DNA from: Chthoniobacter flavus
Lineage (GTDB): Bacteria; Verrucomicrobiota; Verrucomicrobiia; Chthoniobacterales; Chthoniobacteraceae
Direction of reading: 5' to 3'
NCBI GenBank assembly: GCA_945861435.1
Contig: CAMAUX010000034.1
Location: 1-54,364, forward strand
DNA length: 54,364 bases
Made by a program: the position numbers and the translations under genes. The first letter of the stretch is position 1. The number at the start of each line of letters is the position of its first letter. The notes beneath the pieces are model-generated. The model had not been told where the DNA came from. It did no database searches and saw only the letters and a list, made by a program, of their open reading frames with translations. Shown piece by piece: positions 31,272 to 39,499 of the stretch.

Positions 31272-32212
31272 TTGCGTGCGGTCTGAAGTTTGGCGCTGAC
31301 CTCCCTTGTCATCTCCCATGCGACGCCCTCGAGGTATCGAGCTGTCTCATCGCTCAGCGTGGCGGTGAGGTTCATCGACATGTTCTTGAACATCCACCTC
31401 GGCATCTTCGCCTGATACGCGTCCGGCTTGAACGCAGCGATGCGCTCTGTCTCCGCAGCCTTCTCCGCGTCGGTCGCAGCCCTCGGGAAAGCGTGTGGCC
31501 ACACAGGATACGTACGCGGGAGTTTGCCGATGGGCGACTCACCCGTGAGCGCGGCGTAGAAGCACGCGAGATTCAAAAAGTGGCCGGTGTCTCCGGGATG
31601 CGCGTTGTCTTTGGGATCTTGCAGTGCGAGCTCGGGGCGTTCGCGCATCACGCAGTCCCAAGCCGATGAACACGGCGCGTAGAGACGGATCTTGTTTTTC
31701 ACAGCGAGCTGAAAAATGCGCGAGCGTCCCTCGGACTCACGGTCGGATTTTCCCCAGCCCATCTCGTAGAAAACCGGTTCGCCCCCAGCGGCGCGGACGG
31801 CCTCGCAGTATTGTGTAATAGCGCCCGCGTGCGCGTTGCCGGTGCCGGTCGGGTCGTCATCGCCCATGATGAAACGGCAGACCGTTTGCAGCACGACGAA
31901 AGGCGGCTTCTCCTCGCGGATTCTGTCGAGGAACGACTGTCCCGGCTTTGCGCCATATTCGTATTTGTTGAAGCCCGGCTCGAGATACACGCGGATGTCG
32001 TTCCCGCTGCGGCCGATGATTTCTGGAACCACGTGTGCGTCGAGGTGTCCGCTGAATCTCCGGTCCACGACCTTTGCCACTTCGCGCGGAAAATCGTTCC
32101 AGTAGGTGCTGCTACTTCCGGCGAAAAGCAGGCGCACGTCCTCCGCTCGCCCGGCGAGCGTGGCACCGAGGAGGAAGACAAGAATAAGCGGACGGACGGT
32201 GGTGGATTTCAT
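31268..32212 (-). CDS. Exported SGNH-like hydrolase
   Basis: 314 aa from ATG 32212, which overlaps the preceding gene's stop (ATGA). The signal peptide is residues 1-23 (LILVFLLGATLAGRA). The mature protein starts VRLLFAGSSSTYWNDFP, a block I-like GxS nucleophile region, followed by RSGNDIR and, near residue 210, DNAHPGDTGHFLNLACFYAAL, a block V-like Asp/His pair. This order suggests a GDSL/SGNH esterase or deacetylase acting outside the cytoplasm, perhaps on acyl groups of a glycan. Blocks II and III are not clear to me. Its stop overlaps the start of the downstream cytochrome. Confidence 0.72.
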   Translation of the reverse strand: MKSTTVRPLILVFLLGATLAGRAEDVRLLFAGSSSTYWNDFPREVAKVVDRRFSGHLDAHVVPEIIGRSGNDIRVYLEPGFNKYEYGAKPGQSFLDRIREEKPPFVVLQTVCRFIMGDDDPTGTGNAHAGAITQYCEAVRAAGGEPVFYEMGWGKSDRESEGRSRIFQLAVKNKIRLYAPCSSAWDCVMRERPELALQDPKDNAHPGDTGHFLNLACFYAALTGESPIGKLPRTYPVWPHAFPRAATDAEKAAETERIAAFKPDAYQAKMPRWMFKNMSMNLTATLSDETARYLEGVAWEMTREVSAKLQTARK

Positions 32213-33477
32213 TTCGCTGATTGGATGATGAACTCGAGGAACTGCCCCCAATCTCCGGGGCTGAGTGGCGACTGGCCGTGATGCGCTTGGTCGGAGACAA
32301 GCAACGAGAGTGCGCGCAACGCCTCGGCGGATTTTGTCTCGCGGAGAAATGCCTCATCATTCGCAAACGTCCGGTGGACGAGTAGGAGCGCCTCCATTGC
32401 GTGGTCCTTGTTCATCACGCCGCGGGTCACCATCTCCGCGTTGCGCGCCGCAAGGCCGAGCGAGAGCGAGTGCAGCACCTCCGCGCGGTGTGCGTGAGAA
32501 GGCGGCATCACGGCGGCGAGCTGCGCGAGCGCACACATCATGATGTAGTGGTACGCGGGCCGCGCGTTGTGCGCGTCCATCCAGCGGCCGGCGCGCGGGC
32601 CGTCGGTGAGTTGGCCGGGGAGGACGCCGAGACGCGCCTTTTGCACGGCGGCGTCGAGGTACTTGGCGTCGTTGGTCGCGGTGAAGGCGCGTGCGAGGAG
32701 ACGCACGCTGAAGCTGTTGTAGTTCCAGTTTGTGCAAAGCGGTCGTGCGAGCGCCCAGTCGGCTGCGCTCCGAGCGGAGTCGAGATGGCGGGTCTCCTTG
32801 GTCAGGTCGTGCAGGTCGAACATCGCCACGCCGCACTCGCCGTTGTCGAATTGCATTCCACCTTCGCCGAGGTCGTCGAACGCCCAGCCGTTGCGCACGA
32901 CGGTGTGGAGCGTGCCTGCCTTCTCCGCCTTTTCCAGAAACCGCGTGGCGACTTGCATCGCCCGGGCCTTGGAGGTGCCGCGCGCGGCTGGGAACGGATA
33001 GCACCCCGCGCCGGCCTGCTCCTGCGCCCAGATGAGAAAATCCGCGGCGTCCTTCGCCATCGAGAGACTGCGCTCCGCGCCATCGAGCTTTGCACGCGCC
33101 GCAGAGACATTTCCGGCAATGACTGAGCCGACGCCTCGCAGCGGTGCGGTGAGCTTCGTCGGGTCCACCCCTACATTCCACCAGCGCAGTTTTTCGAGCT
33201 GAGCGAAGTGGGGAGTTAATCCGAGCTGCGCCTTCTCCCGTGTGAGGAGTCTGGCGTCCCTTGGCACGGGTCGGAACTCATCGGCGACCTCGGGATTGCC
33301 CGCCTTGTCGCCGAGATGCGCGCGCGCTTCAGCGACCGTGGCTCTGATGGCTGCGAGGTCGTTTGCTTCCATCGCTCTCGTCAGGGCTTCGGCAAGGGAG
33401 TTCTTTCTCTCGTCCGCGCGCGAACAGTCGGTGAGCGAGAGCAAGATGCCGGCGAAGAGCGAAAACGTGAATCTCAT
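32209..33477 (-). CDS. Exported alpha/alpha-toroid-like protein of unknown function
   Basis: 422 aa from ATG 33477; ATG 33498 (seven residues longer) is possible. A signal peptide covers about residues 1-20 (FTFSLFAGILLSL). The rest is helical and Trp/Asp-rich, with segments such as SMAKDAADFLIWAQEQAGAG, YPFPAARGTSKARAM, LGEGGMQFDNGECG, YNSFSVRLLARAF and WGQFLEFIIQ. This resembles (alpha/alpha)6-barrel lyases and glycosidases, but I recognise no specific family or catalytic set. Its stop overlaps the SGNH gene start. In context it is probably a polysaccharide-processing or -binding partner. Confidence 0.65.
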   Translation of the reverse strand: MRFTFSLFAGILLSLTDCSRADERKNSLAEALTRAMEANDLAAIRATVAEARAHLGDKAGNPEVADEFRPVPRDARLLTREKAQLGLTPHFAQLEKLRWWNVGVDPTKLTAPLRGVGSVIAGNVSAARAKLDGAERSLSMAKDAADFLIWAQEQAGAGCYPFPAARGTSKARAMQVATRFLEKAEKAGTLHTVVRNGWAFDDLGEGGMQFDNGECGVAMFDLHDLTKETRHLDSARSAADWALARPLCTNWNYNSFSVRLLARAFTATNDAKYLDAAVQKARLGVLPGQLTDGPRAGRWMDAHNARPAYHYIMMCALAQLAAVMPPSHAHRAEVLHSLSLGLAARNAEMVTRGVMNKDHAMEALLLVHRTFANDEAFLRETKSAEALRALSLLVSDQAHHGQSPLSPGDWGQFLEFIIQSAK

Positions 33478-33505
33478 GCGGGAGCTGCCTAGATCCATGC
33501 GGGAT

Positions 33506-34480
33506 TCATTTGGCATCTGCGCGCACCACTTTGTTGATTCCGTTCGGGGTGAGCGGGGGTGATTGCCGCCACGTTTTTCCATCGGCAGAGAATGCCATCT
33601 TGCCGGGCCAACTCGACGTGATGAAGCGCGTGCCATCGGTCCACATCGGCTTGCCCTGTGCCTTGAAATCGCACGCCTCCCACGTAGTGCCGTCGGCGGA
33701 TGCGAGAGCCGTCTTGCCGCCGCCGCAGAGGAACTCTTTTCCCGTCCACAAAATCCAGTCGAGCTTGTCGCCCGCGCGCTCTTCCTTCGCCCACTCCTTG
33801 CCGTTGCGGGAAGTGACGATCACGCCATCGCCGACGGCAACAAAGACACCGTCCCCAAATGCGAGCGAGCGCAGTTGCGGGAGATCCTTGCGGAAGCTGG
33901 CGTCGGTGCCGTCCTTCGACGCAATGCACCAGTAGAACTCCTTCTTCGCGCCGCCCTCGCCCATGAAAACGAAGGTGCCGTTGCCATACGCGCCGTTGCG
34001 GAACCACATCGCCCATCCGGGAAATCCATCTGCCGCAACTTGAGCGCCCTTCGTCCACTTCTCGCCGTCGTCGGAGAACAGCAGCGTGCGTTCAGGCCCG
34101 CCCGCGACGAATCGATTGCCGCTGAACACCACAGGATTCACGCGGAACGGCTCGCTATGGACCTCTTTCCATTCCCGTCCGTCCTTGGACACGAGGATAT
34201 GACCGCCCTGTTGATCCTTCGAGAATCCCCCGCCGCCGACCGCGACGAATTTGCCGAGGCCATACGCAAGTCCCATCAAGTTGTTGGAATCATCGCCGCC
34301 TTTCTCTGCCCATTCCGCGGTGATTTCCCATTGCACGCCATCGTGCGAGATCATCCGCCGCCCGCCGTAGCCGACCGCTACCCAACTGTCCGCCGCGTCG
34401 CAGAGTGAGGTGCCGCAAAGGATGGAGAGCAGCGCAAAGGCGATGCGTGGAATGATGAAGTGATGTTCTCGTGATCTCAT
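33506..34480 (-). CDS. Exported beta-propeller with BNR/sialidase-like blades
   Basis: 324 aa. The signal peptide is at residues 1-29 (IAFALLSILCGTSLCDA). About six repeats share the pattern FVAVG...S-DG--W: ISHDGVQWEI, VSKDGREWKEV, FSDDGEKWTKG, ASKDGTDASF, TSRNGKEWAKE, ASADGTTWEAC and FSADGKTWRQS. These Asp-box-like turns define a BNR/photosystem-stability-factor-type propeller. No catalytic residues of true sialidases are evident, so a binding role is likely. It lies 33 bp after the TIM-barrel gene and 28 bp before the toroid gene. In sampled lines its coding strand is more G-rich than its neighbours'. Confidence 0.72.
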   Translation of the reverse strand: MRSREHHFIIPRIAFALLSILCGTSLCDAADSWVAVGYGGRRMISHDGVQWEITAEWAEKGGDDSNNLMGLAYGLGKFVAVGGGGFSKDQQGGHILVSKDGREWKEVHSEPFRVNPVVFSGNRFVAGGPERTLLFSDDGEKWTKGAQVAADGFPGWAMWFRNGAYGNGTFVFMGEGGAKKEFYWCIASKDGTDASFRKDLPQLRSLAFGDGVFVAVGDGVIVTSRNGKEWAKEERAGDKLDWILWTGKEFLCGGGKTALASADGTTWEACDFKAQGKPMWTDGTRFITSSWPGKMAFSADGKTWRQSPPLTPNGINKVVRADAK

Positions 34481-34513
34481 GAGGAGGAATGGTGTGGTCG
34501 TTTTTCTAGACGG

Positions 34514-36034
34514 TTAGGCTTTACGGAGTTCCTGCAATGCCGCGCCGATGGCCTTCAGATTCTCCACGCGCATTTCGTCGTATTCGCGCGAGATGAGGAT
34601 GCCGCTGGCACCGGCGTCGAAGGCTTTCACCACGGCAGCTCGCAGTGTTTCCGGGCGGCTCAGGAACGGTTTTTCCTTTGGGCCATCCGGCTGCCCTGCG
34701 TGGATGTTGTTCGGCACGTCCACTCCGATGCCTGGGATAACGGCGCATGTGCCCTGCACCCTATCCACAATGCGCTTGGTCTCGATGCCGACATAATCGG
34801 CGCTCATGCCGCGGTGATTCAGTTCCTCGAGCCTAGGCTCCACCTTCGGGTCGTAGCCCCTCATTGCATAAAACATCTCAAGCGACTGTTGCAGCGACAG
34901 TTCTGCCAATGGTCCCTTTTTCAGTTCCTCCAGATGATACGCGAGCAGGCGCGGCGCCAGGATGTCGTGATAAAGGATCGGCTTGATGAAGTCCGTGTAA
35001 GGCGCGAGATCGGCGTAGCTCCACTGCGCGAGAAAGAGCGCGTCCCACGAAGTGTTCCTGTGGTCGAGGTGACGGCCCACGCTCGTCTGCGGGCGCGCGC
35101 TCTTGACCAGCGCGTGCGTGCGTCGGCCCTGTTCCTCCAGTGCGAGACGCCACTGGTAGTCCCATGCGAGAATCTCGGGAAACTTCATCATCACTCGGAG
35201 GACGTTGGTGAACACGCCGTCCGCGGGAGCGTTGGCGCCGGCGCGCAGCTTGGTGATCAAGGCGCTGAGTTCCGTGAATCCTTCGCGTGCACGCCCGCTG
35301 TGAATGCCTTCGCGTTTTGCTCGAGCTTCGCAGTGGGGACAAAAACAAAAGGGCACCGTGCCATTCCAAAGGACGCTGGAGAGGGGACCGGTGCGCTCCG
35401 CGCCCCATTGATAACCATCGAGCGGATAAGAACGAACGGTGTCCGCTACGAGCGCGTCCCAGAACCCCATCCATTCGGGATTGTTGCGGCACGGTTGGCC
35501 GGAGATTTTTCCGTCGAGGCCCACGGACATTGCGCGCTCGGAGTTTGGCACGCGGTCGCGGAGCTCTTTGGTTCCGGGCTCAAGGAGGCGGGCGTAAAAT
35601 CGGAGGCCGCGTTTCTTGCAGGCCTCAGCGGCTTCGGCGAACACATCGCGGTTACCGTATTCCTCGTCTGCCGAGGGCCTCGGGATGCGCAACGAGGTGT
35701 TGGCGAATGCCGAGTCGTGATGTCGCAGCCAGACCCGAGTGATGTTGCGCTGACGCTCATCTCTGATGGGGACGCCGTGATCAGCGTAGACCTCTGGCGG
35801 GCGCTTGTGTGCGGCGTAGTAGCTGTGGCTGTAGAGGAAGATCGCGTTGGCGTGGCAGGTCGACTGGACGAGGTCCAGGCAGCGCTCCATGCCTTCGTCG
35901 AGGAGGCTGTGTCCGGCGATCTGTATGCCGATGAGCGGTGAGCTTGCCACCGGGGAATCGACTGCGCGAAGGCATTGCGCGGAGAGCGCGAGGGATGCGG
36001 TGGTTGCCTGCTTGATGAAAGTGCGGCGGTTCAC
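34514..36034 (-). CDS. Tat-exported TIM-barrel-like protein (putative glycosyl-hydrolase-like)
   Basis: 506 aa. The N-terminus is a twin-arginine signal: NRRTFIKQATTASLALSAQ, so it is probably exported folded. Segments such as IGIQIAGHSLLDEGME, NAIFLYSHSYYAA, RGLRFYARLLEPG, DGYQWGAERTGPL, FCFCPHCEARAKREG, AYTD-like AYHLEELKKG and GASGILISREYDEM look like strands and loops of a beta/alpha barrel. The CFCPHC pair recurs in putative glycosidase families of PVC bacteria. No confirmed acid/base pair can be assigned. It is 88 bp after the hydrolase gene and likely acts in the periplasm on the operon's substrate. Confidence 0.68.
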   Translation of the reverse strand: MNRRTFIKQATTASLALSAQCLRAVDSPVASSPLIGIQIAGHSLLDEGMERCLDLVQSTCHANAIFLYSHSYYAAHKRPPEVYADHGVPIRDERQRNITRVWLRHHDSAFANTSLRIPRPSADEEYGNRDVFAEAAEACKKRGLRFYARLLEPGTKELRDRVPNSERAMSVGLDGKISGQPCRNNPEWMGFWDALVADTVRSYPLDGYQWGAERTGPLSSVLWNGTVPFCFCPHCEARAKREGIHSGRAREGFTELSALITKLRAGANAPADGVFTNVLRVMMKFPEILAWDYQWRLALEEQGRRTHALVKSARPQTSVGRHLDHRNTSWDALFLAQWSYADLAPYTDFIKPILYHDILAPRLLAYHLEELKKGPLAELSLQQSLEMFYAMRGYDPKVEPRLEELNHRGMSADYVGIETKRIVDRVQGTCAVIPGIGVDVPNNIHAGQPDGPKEKPFLSRPETLRAAVVKAFDAGASGILISREYDEMRVENLKAIGAALQELRKA

Positions 36035-36122
36035 GGCGTGTGGTGGAATGGGGATTTACCGTTGGCCGAAAGCCCACAGGGGTTCGGCGTCTGTGCGAGA
36101 GTGTAGGCGGGGGCCGAAGAGT

Positions 36123-38168
36123 TCATGGATCCTTCGCGGGTTTCGGCTGCCAGGTTTCATCGAAGAAACCGGCGTGGATGACAGCACCCGGCGCCTCGCC
36201 GTCAGCGGGTGTGTCGAGGTTGATGAGTGCAAAGTCGGGGAGTTTCGGGGTGGTGAGGGCGCTGGTGCCGAGGTGGGACTCCCGTTGCGTGACGCCAGAA
36301 TTGAGGACGAGGTAGCGATTCGGATTGAGAGGGTTTGGGTAGATGAGGATGGGGGCGTGAGTCGCGGGATCGGTGTTCTTTGTGGAGAGCGTGAGTTGCG
36401 CAGCGGTCCAGATGAGCGGGAGCTTCGGGAGTGCGCGTGCGATGAGGGCATTGCTCTGCGGGTCGCCCCAAAGGATGAGGTTGCAGGTGGCGATGTCCGT
36501 GTCGGTGACGTCGCGGTCGTCCTTGATGAGGACTTCGCCACGGTAGAGTTTGCGCCACATCTTTTGCGCGTGCTCGAGTTCGGCGGCGGCCCATGCGCCG
36601 ACCCGCTCGTTCAGCGGCTTGCCGGTTGGGCGCACGAAGAGGAAGCGCTCCATGAATGCGTCGTCCACGGGGCCTGTGAGTCCGTGGACTTTGTGCAGGC
36701 CTTCGCTCGGTGGTGAGCCGAGTCCCCATATTTCGGTTGGGGAACGGGTCTTGCCGTTCTCCTTCGGCCATGACTTCGAGTTCTTGTGAACGCTCACGCG
36801 CCACAGATCAGCTGCGGCCGGCACATCGAGATACTGGCCGTCGATGCTCAGGCGCACGGGTTTATTTTTCGCGAGCGGAAGGTCGGTGCCCGCGCTGTTC
36901 AGCGTGAATGCGGTGACGTTCGCGGTGTTGATGCGGATGAAATCCGGCGATTCGATGAGTGCGTGGATGTCGGCGCGTTCCCAGTGTTCATCGAGCCTGT
37001 CAAAGCGCACCCACTCGCAGTGGTCGTAGCGCAGGCCGTAGGTCGAGTAGCGCACTACATTGGGCGATTGCCGACGGCCCGCGGCGACGATGGGGCGCAT
37101 CCATGCCTCGATCTCAGCGCGCGCGGTCTTTTCGTAATTGTGGCCGGTATTCAGACCGAGCACGCGGCGCAACGGCACTCCATCGCGCGCGCAGGCGGCG
37201 GCCATGGCGTCGTGCGAAAAACGATGGCCGTCCTTTTCGCCGACGTAGCTGAACGTCGGCACCATCGCGATGTTCCCCGCCACATCGGTGGCGTTGTAGT
37301 AATGGAAGAGCGTGAACTGCCACGACGGCGGTTGTTTTTCCCATTCCCAGATTTTCACGAAGTGCTCTGTGTCGGCGAAGCCGGCGCCTGGCGATGCCGC
37401 GACCCAGCGGTCGGGATGATGGGCTGCGAGATGCCACGAGCACGAACCGCCCATTGAAAAGCCGTGCAGCACGATGCGTTGGTTATCCACCGGATACTGG
37501 GACTGCGCGTGCGCGAGCTGTTCGAAGAGGTTCACCTCGCCTGCAAATTTTGCCCCGTTGTAGCCGCGCGCGTAGGCGCGGACGTGGAGCGACTCCTCAT
37601 CGGCGAAGCCGTTGCCCTCATGCAGACCGGCGTGGATGACAGCGAGCTCGGTCACGAGCCCCGCGTGCGGACACTCGATGAAAAGCGGATACGGCTGGCG
37701 CCCGGTTTGCGCCTCGGCATGGGGGCCGCGCCACGAGGCGGGCACATGGATGACGTAGGGCTGCACGCTGTCGTCGAGCCCCGAGCGGAAGCCCCGGATG
37801 ACCTTGCCCGTCTGTGTCAGCCACGGAGCGCGGCCTTGCTGCAGTTGCTGCGCCCGCTCGAGCCCCACTTTCAGGACCTCGCGTGCGGCGCCGTAAAACT
37901 TCGCATCCATCGCCCCATCGAAGTTCAGGCCCCAATCGAGTGCCTTCACGCACACCCGTACGTCCGGCAGCAAGGCAATGAGGTCGGCCCTGCCTGCGAC
38001 GGACTTCTCCGCCGCGCCGGTCTCAATCCGCAACTGCGCGAGGCCAGCAACCAGTGCGTCCTTTTCCTCGTCGGAGATTTTGCCCGCCTTTTTCGCGTCC
38101 TGCGCGAATGCGGACGAAATTGTGACGAGCAGAATGAGGTAGAGGCGGAGTGTGTTCAGTGCACTCAT
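36123..38168 (-). CDS. Exported alpha/beta hydrolase (prolyl-oligopeptidase-like)
   Basis: 681 aa from ATG 38168, overlapping the DUF1552 stop as ATGA. A signal peptide spans residues 1-22 (LYLILLVTISSAFA). A helical N-terminal part (about 25-125) precedes a catalytic domain with the nucleophile elbow LHGFSMGGSCSW (Ser238), then HHPDRWVAASPGAG and GHNYEK (possible catalytic His). The C-terminal third has LSIDGQYLDVPA and, near 575-600, CNLILWGDPQSN, a common feature of two-part S9-like hydrolases of PVC bacteria. It may be an esterase or peptidase; within this operon, ester removal from a polysaccharide is plausible but unproven. Confidence 0.8.
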   Translation of the reverse strand: MSALNTLRLYLILLVTISSAFAQDAKKAGKISDEEKDALVAGLAQLRIETGAAEKSVAGRADLIALLPDVRVCVKALDWGLNFDGAMDAKFYGAAREVLKVGLERAQQLQQGRAPWLTQTGKVIRGFRSGLDDSVQPYVIHVPASWRGPHAEAQTGRQPYPLFIECPHAGLVTELAVIHAGLHEGNGFADEESLHVRAYARGYNGAKFAGEVNLFEQLAHAQSQYPVDNQRIVLHGFSMGGSCSWHLAAHHPDRWVAASPGAGFADTEHFVKIWEWEKQPPSWQFTLFHYYNATDVAGNIAMVPTFSYVGEKDGHRFSHDAMAAACARDGVPLRRVLGLNTGHNYEKTARAEIEAWMRPIVAAGRRQSPNVVRYSTYGLRYDHCEWVRFDRLDEHWERADIHALIESPDFIRINTANVTAFTLNSAGTDLPLAKNKPVRLSIDGQYLDVPAAADLWRVSVHKNSKSWPKENGKTRSPTEIWGLGSPPSEGLHKVHGLTGPVDDAFMERFLFVRPTGKPLNERVGAWAAAELEHAQKMWRKLYRGEVLIKDDRDVTDTDIATCNLILWGDPQSNALIARALPKLPLIWTAAQLTLSTKNTDPATHAPILIYPNPLNPNRYLVLNSGVTQRESHLGTSALTTPKLPDFALINLDTPADGEAPGAVIHAGFFDETWQPKPAKDP

Positions 38169-39499
38169 GCGAGCCCCGGCAGCGCCTCCACGCTGTCGCC
38201 GAATTGTTTGAGTTTCACGCCCATGCATTGCGCGATTGCGAGGTAGAGATTGCAGGCGCGTTGGTGCTCTTCGGGCTTGGAGCTGGTGTCGATGACTTTG
38301 CCGCCGGCGATGGCGCCGCCGCCGTGGCCTGCGAGGATCATTGGGAGATTGCGGCCATCGTGGCTGTCGCCGTTGAACATGTTGCTTCCGAATTGGAGGA
38401 TCACATTGTCGAGAAGGGTGGTGCCGTTGCCTTCGTCCACCTGCTTCATCTGCGCCATGAGGTAGGCGAGTTGCTCGACGTGGAATTGGTTGATGCGCTG
38501 ATACGAGGCGAGCTTCCTCGAGTCTTCCTTGTGGTGGGAAATGCCGTGGAGTTGGTCGTTCAGCACGCCGTCAAGAAAGCCGAACTTCATGTGCGACACG
38601 TCGCGGTTGAAGATGAGGGTGGCGACGCGGGTTTTGTCCATGCGCCAGGCGAGGAGGATGAGGTCGAGCATCATGCGCATGTGCGCGCGCACGTCCTGTG
38701 GGAGCTCGGCGGCGGGGCGCTCCATGTCCGGCTTGGCCAGAGTGGGACGCCAGCCTTCGAGCCGCTCCTCTTTGGTTGCGCGCTCGATGCGTTGTTCGAG
38801 GTCGCGCACGCTGGTCATGAACTCATCGAGCTTCTGCTGATCCTGCGTGCCGAGGATGCGGCGCGTGTCGTTCGACTGTGCGAGCACGGCGTCGAGCACG
38901 CTTTTGTCGCGGAGCAGTCCGCTGGTGTCGAAGAGCCGGTCGAACACCGCGCGCGGATACACCTCGGGCGCGATGGGTGTGTTTTTGGACGACCACGAAA
39001 CGGTGCCGTAATACACGCTCGGAACGCCGCTGCGCAGGCCGCTCTCCGCTGGCTCCACTGCAAGCACGAGACTCGGCACCGGCGTCTCCCTGCCCGTATG
39101 CCGAGCGATGACCTGGTCAATGGACTCGCCGCCCTCCGGAATCAGCGTCTCCCTGAATTGCGCGCCGCTGAGGTAATTCGAGAACAGCGGCCAGTGGGGG
39201 CCGCTGGTGTTGTTGAAGACGTGCAATTCGCGCAGGACCGTGATGTCGCGTTTGAACGGCGCGAGCGGTTGCAGGGTTTTCGAGAGCTCCATGGACTCGC
39301 CTCCGCCCTTCGCGGACCATTCGTATGGGTTCACTCCGTTGGCGAAAAGCATTGCGCCGTAACGGATGGGAGCTCGCGCGCTCTCGGCAGCTTTGCCGCC
39401 TTGTGCCCATGCGAGCGAGGGCAGCCACGGAAGCGTCAGCGTGGCACCGGCTCCGCGGAGAAAGGCGCGGCGTGAGAGGGGTGGGGTGGGGGATGTCAT
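38165..39499 (-). CDS. DUF1552 family protein, Tat-exported (copy 2)
   Basis: 444 aa. The twin-arginine signal is SRRAFLRGAGATLTLPWLPS. The family core follows: PIRYGAMLFANGVNP, LQPLAPFKRDITVLREL, GPHWPLFSNYLSG, a long helical segment around QQKLDEFMTSVRDLEQRIER, HMRMMLDLILLAWRMDKTRV, and FGSNMFNGDSHDGRNLPMIL near the end. DUF1552 proteins are a PVC/myxobacterial family distantly related to the DUF1501/sulfatase-like alkaline phosphatase fold, and usually lie beside DUF1592 cytochromes. Its ATG overlaps the upstream cytochrome stop and its stop overlaps the hydrolase start, so all three are coupled. Its biochemical function is unknown. Confidence 0.85.
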   Translation of the reverse strand: MTSPTPPLSRRAFLRGAGATLTLPWLPSLAWAQGGKAAESARAPIRYGAMLFANGVNPYEWSAKGGGESMELSKTLQPLAPFKRDITVLRELHVFNNTSGPHWPLFSNYLSGAQFRETLIPEGGESIDQVIARHTGRETPVPSLVLAVEPAESGLRSGVPSVYYGTVSWSSKNTPIAPEVYPRAVFDRLFDTSGLLRDKSVLDAVLAQSNDTRRILGTQDQQKLDEFMTSVRDLEQRIERATKEERLEGWRPTLAKPDMERPAAELPQDVRAHMRMMLDLILLAWRMDKTRVATLIFNRDVSHMKFGFLDGVLNDQLHGISHHKEDSRKLASYQRINQFHVEQLAYLMAQMKQVDEGNGTTLLDNVILQFGSNMFNGDSHDGRNLPMILAGHGGGAIAGGKVIDTSSKPEEHQRACNLYLAIAQCMGVKLKQFGDSVEALPGLA

